Made by a program: the position numbers and the translations under genes
Shown here: positions 43,643 through 51,977 of the stretch, one piece after another
Position numbering within the stretch: position 1 is the stretch's first letter
Layout: every line of letters begins with the position of its first letter
Notes under the pieces: generated by a model
What the model was told of the DNA's origin: nothing
Seen by the model: only the letters and a program-made list of their open reading frames with translations
The model's database searches: none
Source: an uncultured Clostridia bacterium
Lineage (GTDB): Bacteria; Bacillota; Clostridia; Christensenellales; Borkfalkiaceae
Assembly (NCBI GenBank): GCA_947626105.1
Contig: CANQQY010000005.1
Location: forward strand, 53,028-117,027
Length of the DNA: 64,000 nt
Direction: 5' to 3'

Positions 43643-45949
43643 GTGGAAGTTTTCGTCGCAAAAAACTGCGGCTTTTGCGAGGGGGTCAGGCGGGCTGTGG
43701 ACACCGCGTTTTCGGTGCCGCCCGAAAATACTTTCGTCCTCGGCGAGCTCATCCATAACGGGGAAGTGGTGCGCCGCCTCACGGAGCGCGGGATCCCCAC
43801 GGTGGACGATCTTGGCGAAGTCCCGGACGGGGCTGCGCTCATCATCCGCTCCCATGGCGTGGGGCGGGAGATCTATACCGCATGCGGGAAGCGGGGCATC
43901 CGCGTCATTGATTGCACCTGCCCGTTCGTCCGCCGCACCCAGCGGATCGTCTTTGAGGCGGGGAAGGCGGGTAAAACGGTCGTCATTGCGGGGCATACCG
44001 ATCATCCCGAAGTCAAAGGGCTCGTCGGCTGGTGTCCTTCGGAGAGTTACGTCTTTTCCTCCGAGGAGGACGATTTTTCCCCGCTTGCCGGGAAAAACGT
44101 CGTTTTGGTGTCCCAAACCACCTTTTCGGAGCAAAGATTTTCGAAAATTGCAAAAAATCTTAAAAATGTAGCCCCGAAAACAGTTGAGATTTTTAAGACA
44201 ATTTGTTATACTACTGTATGTAGGCAAAAAGAGGCAGATTTTCTTGCCGCAAAATGTGACGCTGTGCTTGTCATCGGCGGGGCAAACAGCAGCAACACAG
44301 CAAAACTTTGCGAAATTGCGTCGGCGAAGTGCGATCGGGTGATCAGGTTGAACTGTGCGGACGATTTCGAATATGAAAAAATCAAATTTTTGAAAAGGGT
44401 CGGCGTGATAGCGGGAGCGAGCACTCCCGATTGGCTGACTCAGGAGGTTCTCTTCAAAATGGCAGAAAACAACGCGGAAGTACATGAGACGACCGAAGTC
44501 GTCGAAGAAACGGCGCCCGTGACGGAAGTCGCAGCGCCCGAGACGCAGGAAGCAGCGCCCGTTGCGGAAGTCGCTGCGCCCGAAACGCAGGAAACAGCGC
44601 CCGTTGCGGAAGCACCGGCGCCCGAAACGCATGCGGAGCCCGAGACGCCCGCCGAGGAAAAGCCCGCCGAAAAGCAGGCGAATCTGATGGCAAAGGTCGT
44701 CGAGGACATCGACAAGAACGAGCGTTACAAGAAAGGGCAGATCATCTCTGCGAATATTGTCTCCGCGACGGACGAGGGCATTTATGTCTCCGCCTCCGGG
44801 AAGCTCGAGATCCTTCTTGCGAAGGAAGAACTCGATTGCGAGCAATACAGCCGCGAGGCGTATGCCGCACGGGTCGGCGAAGAGATCCACGTCATGGTCG
44901 TGGAAGTCTCTCCGAAGGTCAAGCTTTCCGAGAAAGCCGTCAAGAAGATCCGCGAAGAGGAAGCTCTCCTCAAAGACATTGAGGACGGAAAGGAGTTCAG
45001 CGTCGTCTGCACGGGTACCAACAAGGGCGGCCTTACCGCAGAGCTCGGCACCTATCCCGTTTTCATTCCCGCACGCGAGATCCGTTCGGGCTATGTAAGA
45101 GACCTCGAAAAATATAAGGGAAAGACGCTCCGCCTCAAACTTCTCGAAATCAGAAGAGAGCGCAGAAAGGAGATCATCGCTTCCCAGCGTGTGATCCTCG
45201 AAGCGGAGAGGGCGGAACGTGAAGCCGCAAAGGCCGAGAAAGAGGCAGCGTTCTTCGATTCCATCCAGGCCGGCGACGTGGTGGAAGGGAAGGTCGAGCG
45301 CGTGACGGGCTTCGGCGCATTCGTCTCCGTGAACGGATTCGATTGCCTTGCGCACATCTCCGATCTTTCGTGGACGGGCGTCAAGGAAGTTACCGAAGTG
45401 CTCGAAATCGGCAAGCGCTATCAGTTCAAAGTTCTGAAAGTGGACCGCGAAAACAAGAAGGTCTCCATCGGCTACAAGCAGTTGCAGCAGCAGCCTTGGG
45501 AGCTTGCCGCGGAGAAATACGCGGAGGGCGACGTCGTCCACGGGAAGGTCGTCCGCATCGTTCCGTTCGGCGCATTCGTCGAACTTGAAAAGGGCATCGA
45601 CGGTCTTGTCCACGTTTCCCAGATCTCGCACGAGTGGCTCGAAAATCCCACTTCCGTTCTGTCGATCGGCGAAGAGATCGACGCGAAGATCATCGCATTC
45701 AATCCCACGGAGAGAAAGATCACGCTCTCCATCAAGGCGCTTACGCCCCGTCCCGAATATGAGCCCCGTCCCGAACGGGAAGAGGGTTCGCAGGAGCACG
45801 GCCAGCGCCGTCCCCGCAAGGGCGGCCGTAAGAACAACGCCGCCAGCGAATACGAAGAGGGCGACGAGTACAGAGAGTGGACGGAAGGCGGCTACGGCGG
45901 CGCTTCCATCGCCGATCTTCTCGGCGGAAGCAACAACGAAGAGAAATAA
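43643..45949 (+). CDS. Fusion of IspH (HMBPP reductase) and ribosomal protein S1
   Basis: Residues 1 to ~272 are the iron-sulfur reductase IspH of the MEP isoprenoid pathway (Cys12 in CGFCEGV, the DCTCPFV cysteine, the CYTTVCRQ cysteine). From Met273 an acidic Ala/Pro-Glu-Thr repeat linker (about 283-350) leads to four S1 RNA-binding domains (around 355-425, 440-505, 525-600, 612-690) and a basic tail. This fusion is known in Clostridia. Inside, AGGAGGT at 44442-44448 precedes the in-frame ATG at 44459, so S1 might also be made alone. The start is GTG with AAGGAAG upstream. Confidence 0.93.
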   Translation: MEVFVAKNCGFCEGVRRAVDTAFSVPPENTFVLGELIHNGEVVRRLTERGIPTVDDLGEVPDGAALIIRSHGVGREIYTACGKRGIRVIDCTCPFVRRTQRIVFEAGKAGKTVVIAGHTDHPEVKGLVGWCPSESYVFSSEEDDFSPLAGKNVVLVSQTTFSEQRFSKIAKNLKNVAPKTVEIFKTICYTTVCRQKEADFLAAKCDAVLVIGGANSSNTAKLCEIASAKCDRVIRLNCADDFEYEKIKFLKRVGVIAGASTPDWLTQEVLFKMAENNAEVHETTEVVEETAPVTEVAAPETQEAAPVAEVAAPETQETAPVAEAPAPETHAEPETPAEEKPAEKQANLMAKVVEDIDKNERYKKGQIISANIVSATDEGIYVSASGKLEILLAKEELDCEQYSREAYAARVGEEIHVMVVEVSPKVKLSEKAVKKIREEEALLKDIEDGKEFSVVCTGTNKGGLTAELGTYPVFIPAREIRSGYVRDLEKYKGKTLRLKLLEIRRERRKEIIASQRVILEAERAEREAAKAEKEAAFFDSIQAGDVVEGKVERVTGFGAFVSVNGFDCLAHISDLSWTGVKEVTEVLEIGKRYQFKVLKVDRENKKVSIGYKQLQQQPWELAAEKYAEGDVVHGKVVRIVPFGAFVELEKGIDGLVHVSQISHEWLENPTSVLSIGEEIDAKIIAFNPTERKITLSIKALTPRPEYEPRPEREEGSQEHGQRRPRKGGRKNNAASEYEEGDEYREWTEGGYGGASIADLLGGSNNEEK

Positions 45950-45973
45950 TGCCTTTCGGCAAAAAATAAACAG

Positions 45974-46001
45974 AAAATCCGCTTAAACGCGGATTTTTTT
46001 G
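45974..46001 (+). terminator. Intrinsic terminator after ispH-rpsA
   Basis: AAAATCCGC pairs with GCGGATTTT (loop TTAAAC), followed by T-run. Confidence 0.87.
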
Positions 46002-46037
46002 TTTATATAAATGCGAACAGAAAAAGGAGATACTGAT

Positions 46038-47846
46038 ATGGAAAAACAGGGTAAGATCCGCATTTCAAGCGAAAATATGATGCCGATCATCAAAAAATGG
46101 CTGTATTCGGAGAAGGATATCTTTCTCCGTGAGATCGTAGCGAACGCCTCGGACGCGATCACCAAGCACAAAAAACTCGCCGAGCTCGGGGAAACCGCCG
46201 CCGAAGAGCATTACAGGATCACGGTCTCGACGGACGACAAAGCGGGCACGCTCACCGTTGAGGACAACGGCATCGGCATGACGGAAGAAGAAGTCGAGAA
46301 GTACATCACGCAGATCGCCTTCTCGGGCGCCGCCGACTTTGTGGAAAAGTACGAAAAAGCGGGCGGGGACGGTATCATCGGGCATTTCGGTCTTGGTTTT
46401 TATTCCGCCTACATGGTTTCCGAGAATATCGAGATCTATACGAAGTCTTATCGCGAGGGCGCGGAAGGCGTTCACTGGGCGTCCGACGGGAACAGCACCT
46501 ATACCATCGGCTCCTGCGAAAAGGAGACGCGCGGCACGAAGATCGTCATGCACATCGCGAAAGAGGAGACGGAATTCCTTCGCGAAAGCGAGATCAGAAG
46601 GCTTCTCAATAAATATTGCTCTTTTATGCCCTACGAGATCTATCTCAATCCGAAGGGGGAGGACGACAAGCCCGTCAACACGCCGAAGCCTCTCTATCTC
46701 TCCGAGCCCAAAGACTGTACGGAAGAGGAATATAAGACCTTCTACCGCGACACGTTTTCGGACTTCAACGAACCGCTCTTCTGGATCCATCTGAATATGG
46801 ATTATCCGTTCCGCGTCAAGGGCATTCTCTACTTCCCCAAGATCAGGAAACAGGCGGAGCTCGAGCGCGGTCACGTAAAACTGTACTGCAACCAAGTGTA
46901 TATCGCCGATAACATCAAGGAAGTGATCCCGGAGTTCCTCATGCTCCTGAACGGCGTGATCGACTGCCCGGATATTCCGCTCAACGTCTCGCGTTCCTTC
47001 CTGCAAAACGACAGGCAGGTGCAGAAGATCGCGGCGCACATCACTAAAAAGGTCGCGGACAAGCTCACGGAGCTTTACAGAAATGATCGCGAAAAGTACG
47101 AAAGCTGTTGGGAGGACATCTCCACCTTTGTCAAATTCGGCTGTATCAAGGACGACGAATTCTATAAAAAGGTCAAGGATATCATCATTTATAAGAACCT
47201 CGGCGGGGAGTTCAGGCCGCTCGAGAGCTTCTTCGGCGAAGAGGTGAGCGACGAGGACGCAAAAGAGGGCAAGGAGCCGCAGGCGGCATACTACGTTTCC
47301 GATCCCGGCAAACAGGCGCAGTACATCAAGATGTTCAAGGACGCAGGACTCGACGCGATCGTATGCGATACCTACATCGACCCTCATTTTATCAGCTATA
47401 TCGAATATAAAAATCCCAAGCGCGTCCGCTTTTTACGGATCGACGCCGACGTTGCGGGGGCGCTCAAAGAGGAGAGCGGCGCGGATACGGAGATCGAAGA
47501 GATCTTCAAAAAGGCGCTCGAAGGGAAACATGTTGCCGTCAAGACGGAAAAACTCAAGGACGGGCAGGTCCCCGCGATCGTCAACGTCTCCGAATTTATG
47601 CGCAGAATGTCCGAGATGAATTCCTTCTATAAGATGGGAGAGTCGCCCGAGGATCTTACGCTCGTCGTGAATACGGCGTCTCCCGCCGTCAATGCTTTGA
47701 AGGGCGCGGCGGAGGAAGCGCAGACGCTGGCGGCGCAGCAGATCTACTTTATGGCGCTCATGAACTACCGTCAGCTCAACGCCGAAGAGCTCGGCGCCTT
47801 TACGGAGGGAGTTGCAAGATTGCTCGAAACATATCTTAAAAATTGA
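46038..47846 (+). CDS. htpG: Chaperone HtpG (Hsp90 family)
   Basis: ATP-dependent cytosolic chaperone of 602 aa. The N-terminal GHKL ATPase shows FLREIVANASDAITKHK, VEDNGIGMT and GHFGLGFYSAYMV. Middle and C-terminal dimer domains follow at normal length. The ATG at 46038 follows AAAGGAGATACTGAT; an earlier in-frame codon would lie before this site. It is monocistronic, between the ispH-rpsA terminator and cspA. Confidence 0.94.
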   Translation: MEKQGKIRISSENMMPIIKKWLYSEKDIFLREIVANASDAITKHKKLAELGETAAEEHYRITVSTDDKAGTLTVEDNGIGMTEEEVEKYITQIAFSGAADFVEKYEKAGGDGIIGHFGLGFYSAYMVSENIEIYTKSYREGAEGVHWASDGNSTYTIGSCEKETRGTKIVMHIAKEETEFLRESEIRRLLNKYCSFMPYEIYLNPKGEDDKPVNTPKPLYLSEPKDCTEEEYKTFYRDTFSDFNEPLFWIHLNMDYPFRVKGILYFPKIRKQAELERGHVKLYCNQVYIADNIKEVIPEFLMLLNGVIDCPDIPLNVSRSFLQNDRQVQKIAAHITKKVADKLTELYRNDREKYESCWEDISTFVKFGCIKDDEFYKKVKDIIIYKNLGGEFRPLESFFGEEVSDEDAKEGKEPQAAYYVSDPGKQAQYIKMFKDAGLDAIVCDTYIDPHFISYIEYKNPKRVRFLRIDADVAGALKEESGADTEIEEIFKKALEGKHVAVKTEKLKDGQVPAIVNVSEFMRRMSEMNSFYKMGESPEDLTLVVNTASPAVNALKGAAEEAQTLAAQQIYFMALMNYRQLNAEELGAFTEGVARLLETYLKN

Positions 47847-47866
47847 AAGAAAATTTCAAATAGGTA

Positions 47867-47895
47867 TTGACAATTTACATTTCAAATGGTATAAT
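47867..47895 (+). promoter_or_regulatory. Sigma-A promoter of the cold-shock gene
   Basis: TTGACA 47867-47872, 17-base spacer, TATAAT 47890-47895. The predicted leader is about 49 bases. Confidence 0.86.
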
Positions 47896-47950
47896 AACAA
47901 TAGTGCGCGGTACGAGACAGTCTTTTGTGCGCATCATAGGAGGTAACAAA

Positions 47951-48163
47951 GTGAACGGAACAGTAAAATGGTTCAACGACGGCAAGGGGTATGGATTCAT
48001 TTCCAACGACGAGGGGGGAGACGACATTTTCGTGCACTTCTCCGCCATTCAGATGGAAGGTTTCCACACGTTGAAGGAAGGGCAGAAAGTTACGTTTGAA
48101 ACGGAGCCCGATCCCAAAGACGGCGGAAAACTCCGTGCCGTGAATGTCGTCCCCCTTTCCTGA
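47951..48163 (+). CDS. cspA: Cold-shock protein (CspA family)
   Basis: A 70-residue single OB-fold RNA chaperone. RNP1 KGYGFIS and RNP2 DIFVHFSAI are intact. The start is GTG at 47951, preceded by AGGAGGTAACAAA; a frame open further upstream would cover the promoter and is rejected. It has its own promoter and terminator. Confidence 0.94.
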   Translation: MNGTVKWFNDGKGYGFISNDEGGDDIFVHFSAIQMEGFHTLKEGQKVTFETEPDPKDGGKLRAVNVVPLS

Positions 48164-48185
48164 GCGGGGAACGTAAAAACGAGAG

Positions 48186-48215
48186 AAAAACGCGCGACAA
48201 CAGCGCGTTTTTTTG
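48186..48215 (+). terminator. Terminator of cspA
   Basis: AAAAACGCGC pairs with GCGCGTTTTT (loop GACAACA-like), then T-run. Confidence 0.87.
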
Positions 48216-48259
48216 TACTCAAACGCAGATATACGGTAGACAAAGATCAAAAGTGTGCA

Positions 48260-48288
48260 TTGACAAATCCGGAGGCGCGGGATATAAT
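48260..48288 (+). promoter_or_regulatory. Sigma-A promoter of the phosphatase lipoprotein
   Basis: TTGACA 48260-48265, 17-base spacer, TATAAT 48283-48288, 31 bases before the ATG at 48319. Confidence 0.85.
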
Positions 48289-48318
48289 GAAATTAAATTT
48301 CGGTTTGGTGGAAAACGT

Positions 48319-49509
48319 ATGAAAAGAACAATGAAGATCTTTACGGCTGTTTTTCTTGCTTCTTGCATGTTTCTTTCGCTTTGCGGATGCGGGGCAAAAG
48401 AAGATGCGGAAACTTCCGCCGGGGGCGGATGCGGGGCGAAAGAAGATGCGGAAACTTCCGCCGGGGGCGCCTCCGTAGAGTGGCAGCTCGGCGCCGTACA
48501 GGGAATGGTGGATCTCCATACGGAAGAGCAGAGGCAGTATCTTGCGGACGATTACACGGCGATCGGGGAGTATGCGAAGGGCACAAAAGAGCTCAGCCGT
48601 CCCAAGTTTTTGACGCTAAGCTGGTCGGCGGCAGCGGGGGAGGGGACGAATATCTCCCGGTACGAACTATCATATGCGACCAAAGAGGATTTTTCGGACG
48701 CGATCGTCTATTCCACCGCACAGACTTCCTATGATATCACAAATCTGTACGTCGCTTCGCAGTACTATTGGCGGGTGACGGCTGTCTGCGACGACGGGAA
48801 AAAGAGCGTTTCGCCGACGGAGATCTTTTTTACGGATGAAAGCGCGCCCCGCAATCTCTATGTGGACGGCGTGACCAACGTGCGCGATCTCGGCGGCTGG
48901 AAAACGGCGGACGGCGGCAGAGTCAAACAGGGCATGATCTATCGCTGCGGCAGACTTAACAAGAGCGAGACGAAGGACCCCGTGATCGAGATCACCGAAG
49001 AGGGGATCAACACCATGCTCTACGAGCTTGGCGTCCGCTCGGAGATCGACCTTAGGATGAAGGAAGCCCATGACTTTGAATCGGGCGGGATCGTTTCAAG
49101 CCCGCTCGGCGAAAGCGTGAATTACTATAATGTCGAGCTGGAATGGAACAACGGGAACTATCTCACCGACAATCTCGATTCCGTGAAGGAGTTTTTCAGC
49201 CTTGCGGCGGATGAGAGCAATTATCCCTTCATCTTTCACTGCAATATCGGTACGGACAGGACGGGGATGTTCGCCTTTTTCATCAACGGACTTCTCGGCG
49301 TGAGCGAAGAGGATCTCTACCGCGATTATCTCTTCTCGAATTTCGGGAAAATCGATAATTTCAGGACGCTCGCGAACATCGAAAACAACTATCTGAAAAC
49401 GGTAAAAGAGACGGAAGGAGCAACGATTGCGGAAAAGATCCAGAATTGCCTCGAATCGCACGGCGTTTCGCATGCGGATATCGAAGCGGTGAAAAAGATC
49501 ATGAAATAA
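48319..49509 (+). CDS. Lipoprotein tyrosine-phosphatase with fibronectin-like domain
   Basis: A signal peptide (MKRTMKIFTAVFLASCMFLS) with overlapping lipobox cysteines (22 and 24) is followed by a 14-residue tandem duplication. A fibronectin-III-like beta domain (~95-175) and a phosphatase domain (~185-396) come next. The catalytic loop is HCNIGTDRTG, a C-x5-R signature of the Y_phosphatase3 group, preceded by VTNVRDLGGW. It would act outside the membrane on phosphoproteins or other phosphoesters. Start at 48319; a GTG at 48253 overlaps the promoter. 396 aa. Confidence 0.85.
   Translation: MKRTMKIFTAVFLASCMFLSLCGCGAKEDAETSAGGGCGAKEDAETSAGGASVEWQLGAVQGMVDLHTEEQRQYLADDYTAIGEYAKGTKELSRPKFLTLSWSAAAGEGTNISRYELSYATKEDFSDAIVYSTAQTSYDITNLYVASQYYWRVTAVCDDGKKSVSPTEIFFTDESAPRNLYVDGVTNVRDLGGWKTADGGRVKQGMIYRCGRLNKSETKDPVIEITEEGINTMLYELGVRSEIDLRMKEAHDFESGGIVSSPLGESVNYYNVELEWNNGNYLTDNLDSVKEFFSLAADESNYPFIFHCNIGTDRTGMFAFFINGLLGVSEEDLYRDYLFSNFGKIDNFRTLANIENNYLKTVKETEGATIAEKIQNCLESHGVSHADIEAVKKIMK
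48385..48468 (+). repeat. Tandem duplication of a 42-bp unit within the lipoprotein gene
   Basis: 48385-48426 and 48427-48468 differ by one base and encode the 14 residues GCGAKEDAETSAGG twice, duplicating the region just after the lipobox. A recent in-frame slippage or recombination event is likely. Confidence 0.85.
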
Positions 49510-49551
49510 ATTTCATTCTAACGAAAGAACCCCGAAATGGTGGTTTGGATA

Positions 49552-49586
49552 GCGAAAAGGACAACGTTTTTCGTTGTCCTTTTCGC
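49552..49586. terminator. Terminator after the phosphatase gene
   Basis: Perfect 15-bp stem GCGAAAAGGACAACG with its complement, T5 loop. The 49587-49778 stretch that follows shows no gene. Confidence 0.8.
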
Positions 49587-49778
49587 ATAATGTGTTCAAT
49601 CGATCGTTTGGCGACGGCCGGAATGCACATATATTGAATTTGAACTCGAATCGGATTTCACCTTAACGCACCGTATTTTGCGACCGATCAAAGACGAGAT
49701 CCCTTTATGATCCCCCGTAGGGGCACACCGCTGATGCAATAAGTGCAGTGTGCAATATTTTACTCTGAATATAAATTT

Positions 49779-49807
49779 AAGGGGGACAACCGTCCCCCTT
49801 ATTTTTT
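49779..49807. terminator. Terminator near the 3' end of the CotH-like gene
   Basis: AAGGGGGAC pairs with GTCCCCCTT around AACC, followed by ATTTTTT on the plus side. A second hairpin, GTAAACGG/CCGTTTAC (49818-49841), overlaps the stop of the leftward gene. Confidence 0.7.
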
Positions 49808-49837
49808 CCTACACACCCGTAAACGGGGTTTTTCCGT

Positions 49838-51775
49838 TTACAATTTCCATTCTTTGTCGAGCCAATCTACCCTTGAAACGAGCCATGTTTTCAGGGCTTT
49901 TACGTCTGTGACCCAGTTTTTTTCGGCCTCCGCCTGCGCGAGGTTCAGCCATTTGGCGTAATTCTTTCCCATCGCCGCCTTGTAGGTCTCATAGACGGTG
50001 TCATTGAGCCGCTCGTCCAAAAACGTCCGCACCGAGGAAGAGATCTCCTTCCACCGCGTTTTCACCGCCTGTTTGAACGCGGAATTTTTGTAGAGATTGA
50101 CATAGAATTCGCTCGAGGGGACGGCTCTGCCTTCTGTGGCAACGAAAATTCCCGTCGGGTTCGCATCCGAGGCCATGCAGGTCGCGTCAAAATCCCATGC
50201 GGGCCCCGCATAAAATTTCCCGTTCGGCTTTTTATAGAGATAGAAGGAACTGTATCCCGTATCCATATTTTTGAAAAGCTCGTGCAGGATATACATGTCG
50301 ATAAAGGAATCGGCATCTGCATATTCGCAGAATCCCGTCCAATCGGAAGCGACTGCGGCGCTGCAAAGTTTTTGAGTCTCTCCTTTGAGCCATGCGATCT
50401 GCTTCATGTATTCCGCTTTTGTAACGGCTGCCTTTCCGTCGCGGACGTCCTCGGGATCCGGCGAATGGACGGTAAAGGGGAACCGCATGCCGCTCACCGT
50501 GAAGTAATCGACGCCTTCCTCCGTCCCGCCGTCCCTTGCGTAGTTGTCGTATTCGATGAGATAGCCCGTATTTTCGTAATCCGAAGTCAGATAGTCGGAG
50601 GGGATATCGACGCGGCCGTCGCCCACCCGCACATGCTCGCAAAGAAGATACACCCCGCGGTATTCTCCGTTGACGTATACGTCGATCCAATTTGCCGAGG
50701 TCGTGTATTCGATGCCGTCAAATACGTCGTTCGCCATATTATAGGCAAGATAATTGCGGCTCATGGTCGTTTCGGGATAGGGGGAGCTCACACAGGCGAT
50801 GATGACCCAATGCTTGTTCGCCTCTCTCCCGAAGAGGGACTGTTTTTTGTCGAATTTGATCTTATAGCCCTTTTTATCGTAGGGAATATCCCACCACGAG
50901 CCGTTTCCGCGCCCCTTGAATTCCGCCTGTACGCCGTCCAAAAGATATTCATCCTCGGTGTTTTCGAGAGAGATCCTGCTTGCGACATAGGGATCTTTCT
51001 GCACCGAAGAGAGGGGGATTACGTTTCCGCTTTCGTCGAAGAGGTCGATAAACATCGACGGAAGATTCGTAAGTTCCATCCAGTCCGCATAGAGCGTAAG
51101 GTCGCCTTCGGGCATCTTGTCAAAGACGAAAAGATCCCCGCCCGCCGTTTTCCACCCATTCAGATGGAACCCTCTGCGGCTCACTTTGGGCGCTTCGATC
51201 GGCTCTCCCGCGGGGGCGACGATGGAAGGGACGATACAGTCCGAAGAATACGTTACAAAGGAGATCGTGACCGCCTCCTCCCATTCCGCTTTGAGACTGA
51301 TATCCCGCGGCGGCATGACGCCCTCCGTAAACGGAGCCCCGTCGAGCGTCCAGCCCAGAAATATATAATGTGCGCGCGCGGGAGAGGCGGGAAGCTCGAT
51401 CGTCTCACCCGCGATATATGTTTTTTCGGGAATGACAGTCGCCCCTTCGCCCGTTTCGAAGCGGAGCGTGAAATATTTTGTCCACGCGGCATGGAGCGTG
51501 AGGTCGGACGCAGGCATTACGTCAAAGACGAAGGGCTCGCCGTCGAGCAGCCATCCGTCAAAACGGTATCCCTCGCGTTCGGGATCGGCGGGGGGATAAA
51601 TTCTGCCGCCGATCTTGGACGTCATGGGGGGGATCTCCTCTTCTGTTCCCGTATCGAAGGTGATCGTTGCGGTCGTCTTTTCCGTCTCCGTCTCCTTTTT
51701 TTCGTTGCACCCGACGATGGCGAGCGCGCAAAGAAGCAGGACGGAAAGGAGCAGACAGTGTGCGATGCGCTTCAT
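49838..51775 (-). CDS. CotH-kinase-like lipoprotein with InlB B-type repeats
   Basis: A 645 aa exported protein: lipobox AIVGC, then three Listeria-Bacteroides (InlB B) repeats in the first ~230 residues (each with the pattern G-W-x3-G-x-P/F, e.g. YRFDGWLLDGEPF, YIFLGWTLDGAPF, FHLNGWKTAGGDL). A CotH domain follows with RGNGSWWDIPYDKKGYKIKF, LCEHVRVGDGRVDIP and PAWDFDATCMAS. CotH proteins are atypical kinases on spore coats and on bacterial surfaces. Start at 51775 (AGAGGA upstream). It has its own promoter, divergent from the helical-repeat lipoprotein. Confidence 0.88.
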   Translation of the reverse strand: MKRIAHCLLLSVLLLCALAIVGCNEKKETETEKTTATITFDTGTEEEIPPMTSKIGGRIYPPADPEREGYRFDGWLLDGEPFVFDVMPASDLTLHAAWTKYFTLRFETGEGATVIPEKTYIAGETIELPASPARAHYIFLGWTLDGAPFTEGVMPPRDISLKAEWEEAVTISFVTYSSDCIVPSIVAPAGEPIEAPKVSRRGFHLNGWKTAGGDLFVFDKMPEGDLTLYADWMELTNLPSMFIDLFDESGNVIPLSSVQKDPYVASRISLENTEDEYLLDGVQAEFKGRGNGSWWDIPYDKKGYKIKFDKKQSLFGREANKHWVIIACVSSPYPETTMSRNYLAYNMANDVFDGIEYTTSANWIDVYVNGEYRGVYLLCEHVRVGDGRVDIPSDYLTSDYENTGYLIEYDNYARDGGTEEGVDYFTVSGMRFPFTVHSPDPEDVRDGKAAVTKAEYMKQIAWLKGETQKLCSAAVASDWTGFCEYADADSFIDMYILHELFKNMDTGYSSFYLYKKPNGKFYAGPAWDFDATCMASDANPTGIFVATEGRAVPSSEFYVNLYKNSAFKQAVKTRWKEISSSVRTFLDERLNDTVYETYKAAMGKNYAKWLNLAQAEAEKNWVTDVKALKTWLVSRVDWLDKEWKL

Positions 51776-51806
51776 GGCAAAATCCTCTTTTTGTTTTCTC
51801 ATCTTT

Positions 51807-51835
51807 ATTGTAACACCCTTTTCCCGTCTTGTCAA
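51807..51835 (-). promoter_or_regulatory. Promoter of the CotH-like gene
   Basis: Minus-strand TTGACA (51835-51830), 17-base spacer, TACAAT (51812-51807). Confidence 0.8.
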
Positions 51836-51876
51836 TTTCCTTTTTGCGGACGAAAATGTAAATTACGACCAAGAAA

Positions 51877-51891
51877 TGACAAGTTATGTCA
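51877..51891. promoter_or_regulatory. Candidate operator TGACA-N5-TGTCA between divergent promoters
   Basis: Perfect 5-bp inverted repeat with 5-base spacer, lying between the two divergent promoters. It could serve both genes; no regulator is apparent nearby. Confidence 0.35.
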
Positions 51892-51907
51892 ACATCGGGA
51901 AAAGAGA

Positions 51908-51935
51908 TTGACTTTACACTCGTTTGTGATATAAT
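51908..51935 (+). promoter_or_regulatory. Promoter of the helical-repeat lipoprotein
   Basis: TTGACT 51908-51913, 16-base spacer, TATAAT 51930-51935. Confidence 0.75.
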
Positions 51936-51977
51936 AAAATCAAGAGCAGTTTGCTCTGCTTTTCGTGAGGAAGATCC

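Noticed and set aside
43328..45799. An 823-codon open frame on the minus strand across ispH-rpsA.
   Set aside because: It is the mirror of a recognised, motif-rich gene; the translated protein has no recognisable domain. High-GC codon bias often leaves an opposite frame open.
47867..47950. An upstream extension of cspA beginning at 47867.
   Set aside because: It would start within the -35 box; AGGAGG and the conserved N-terminus point to the GTG at 47951.
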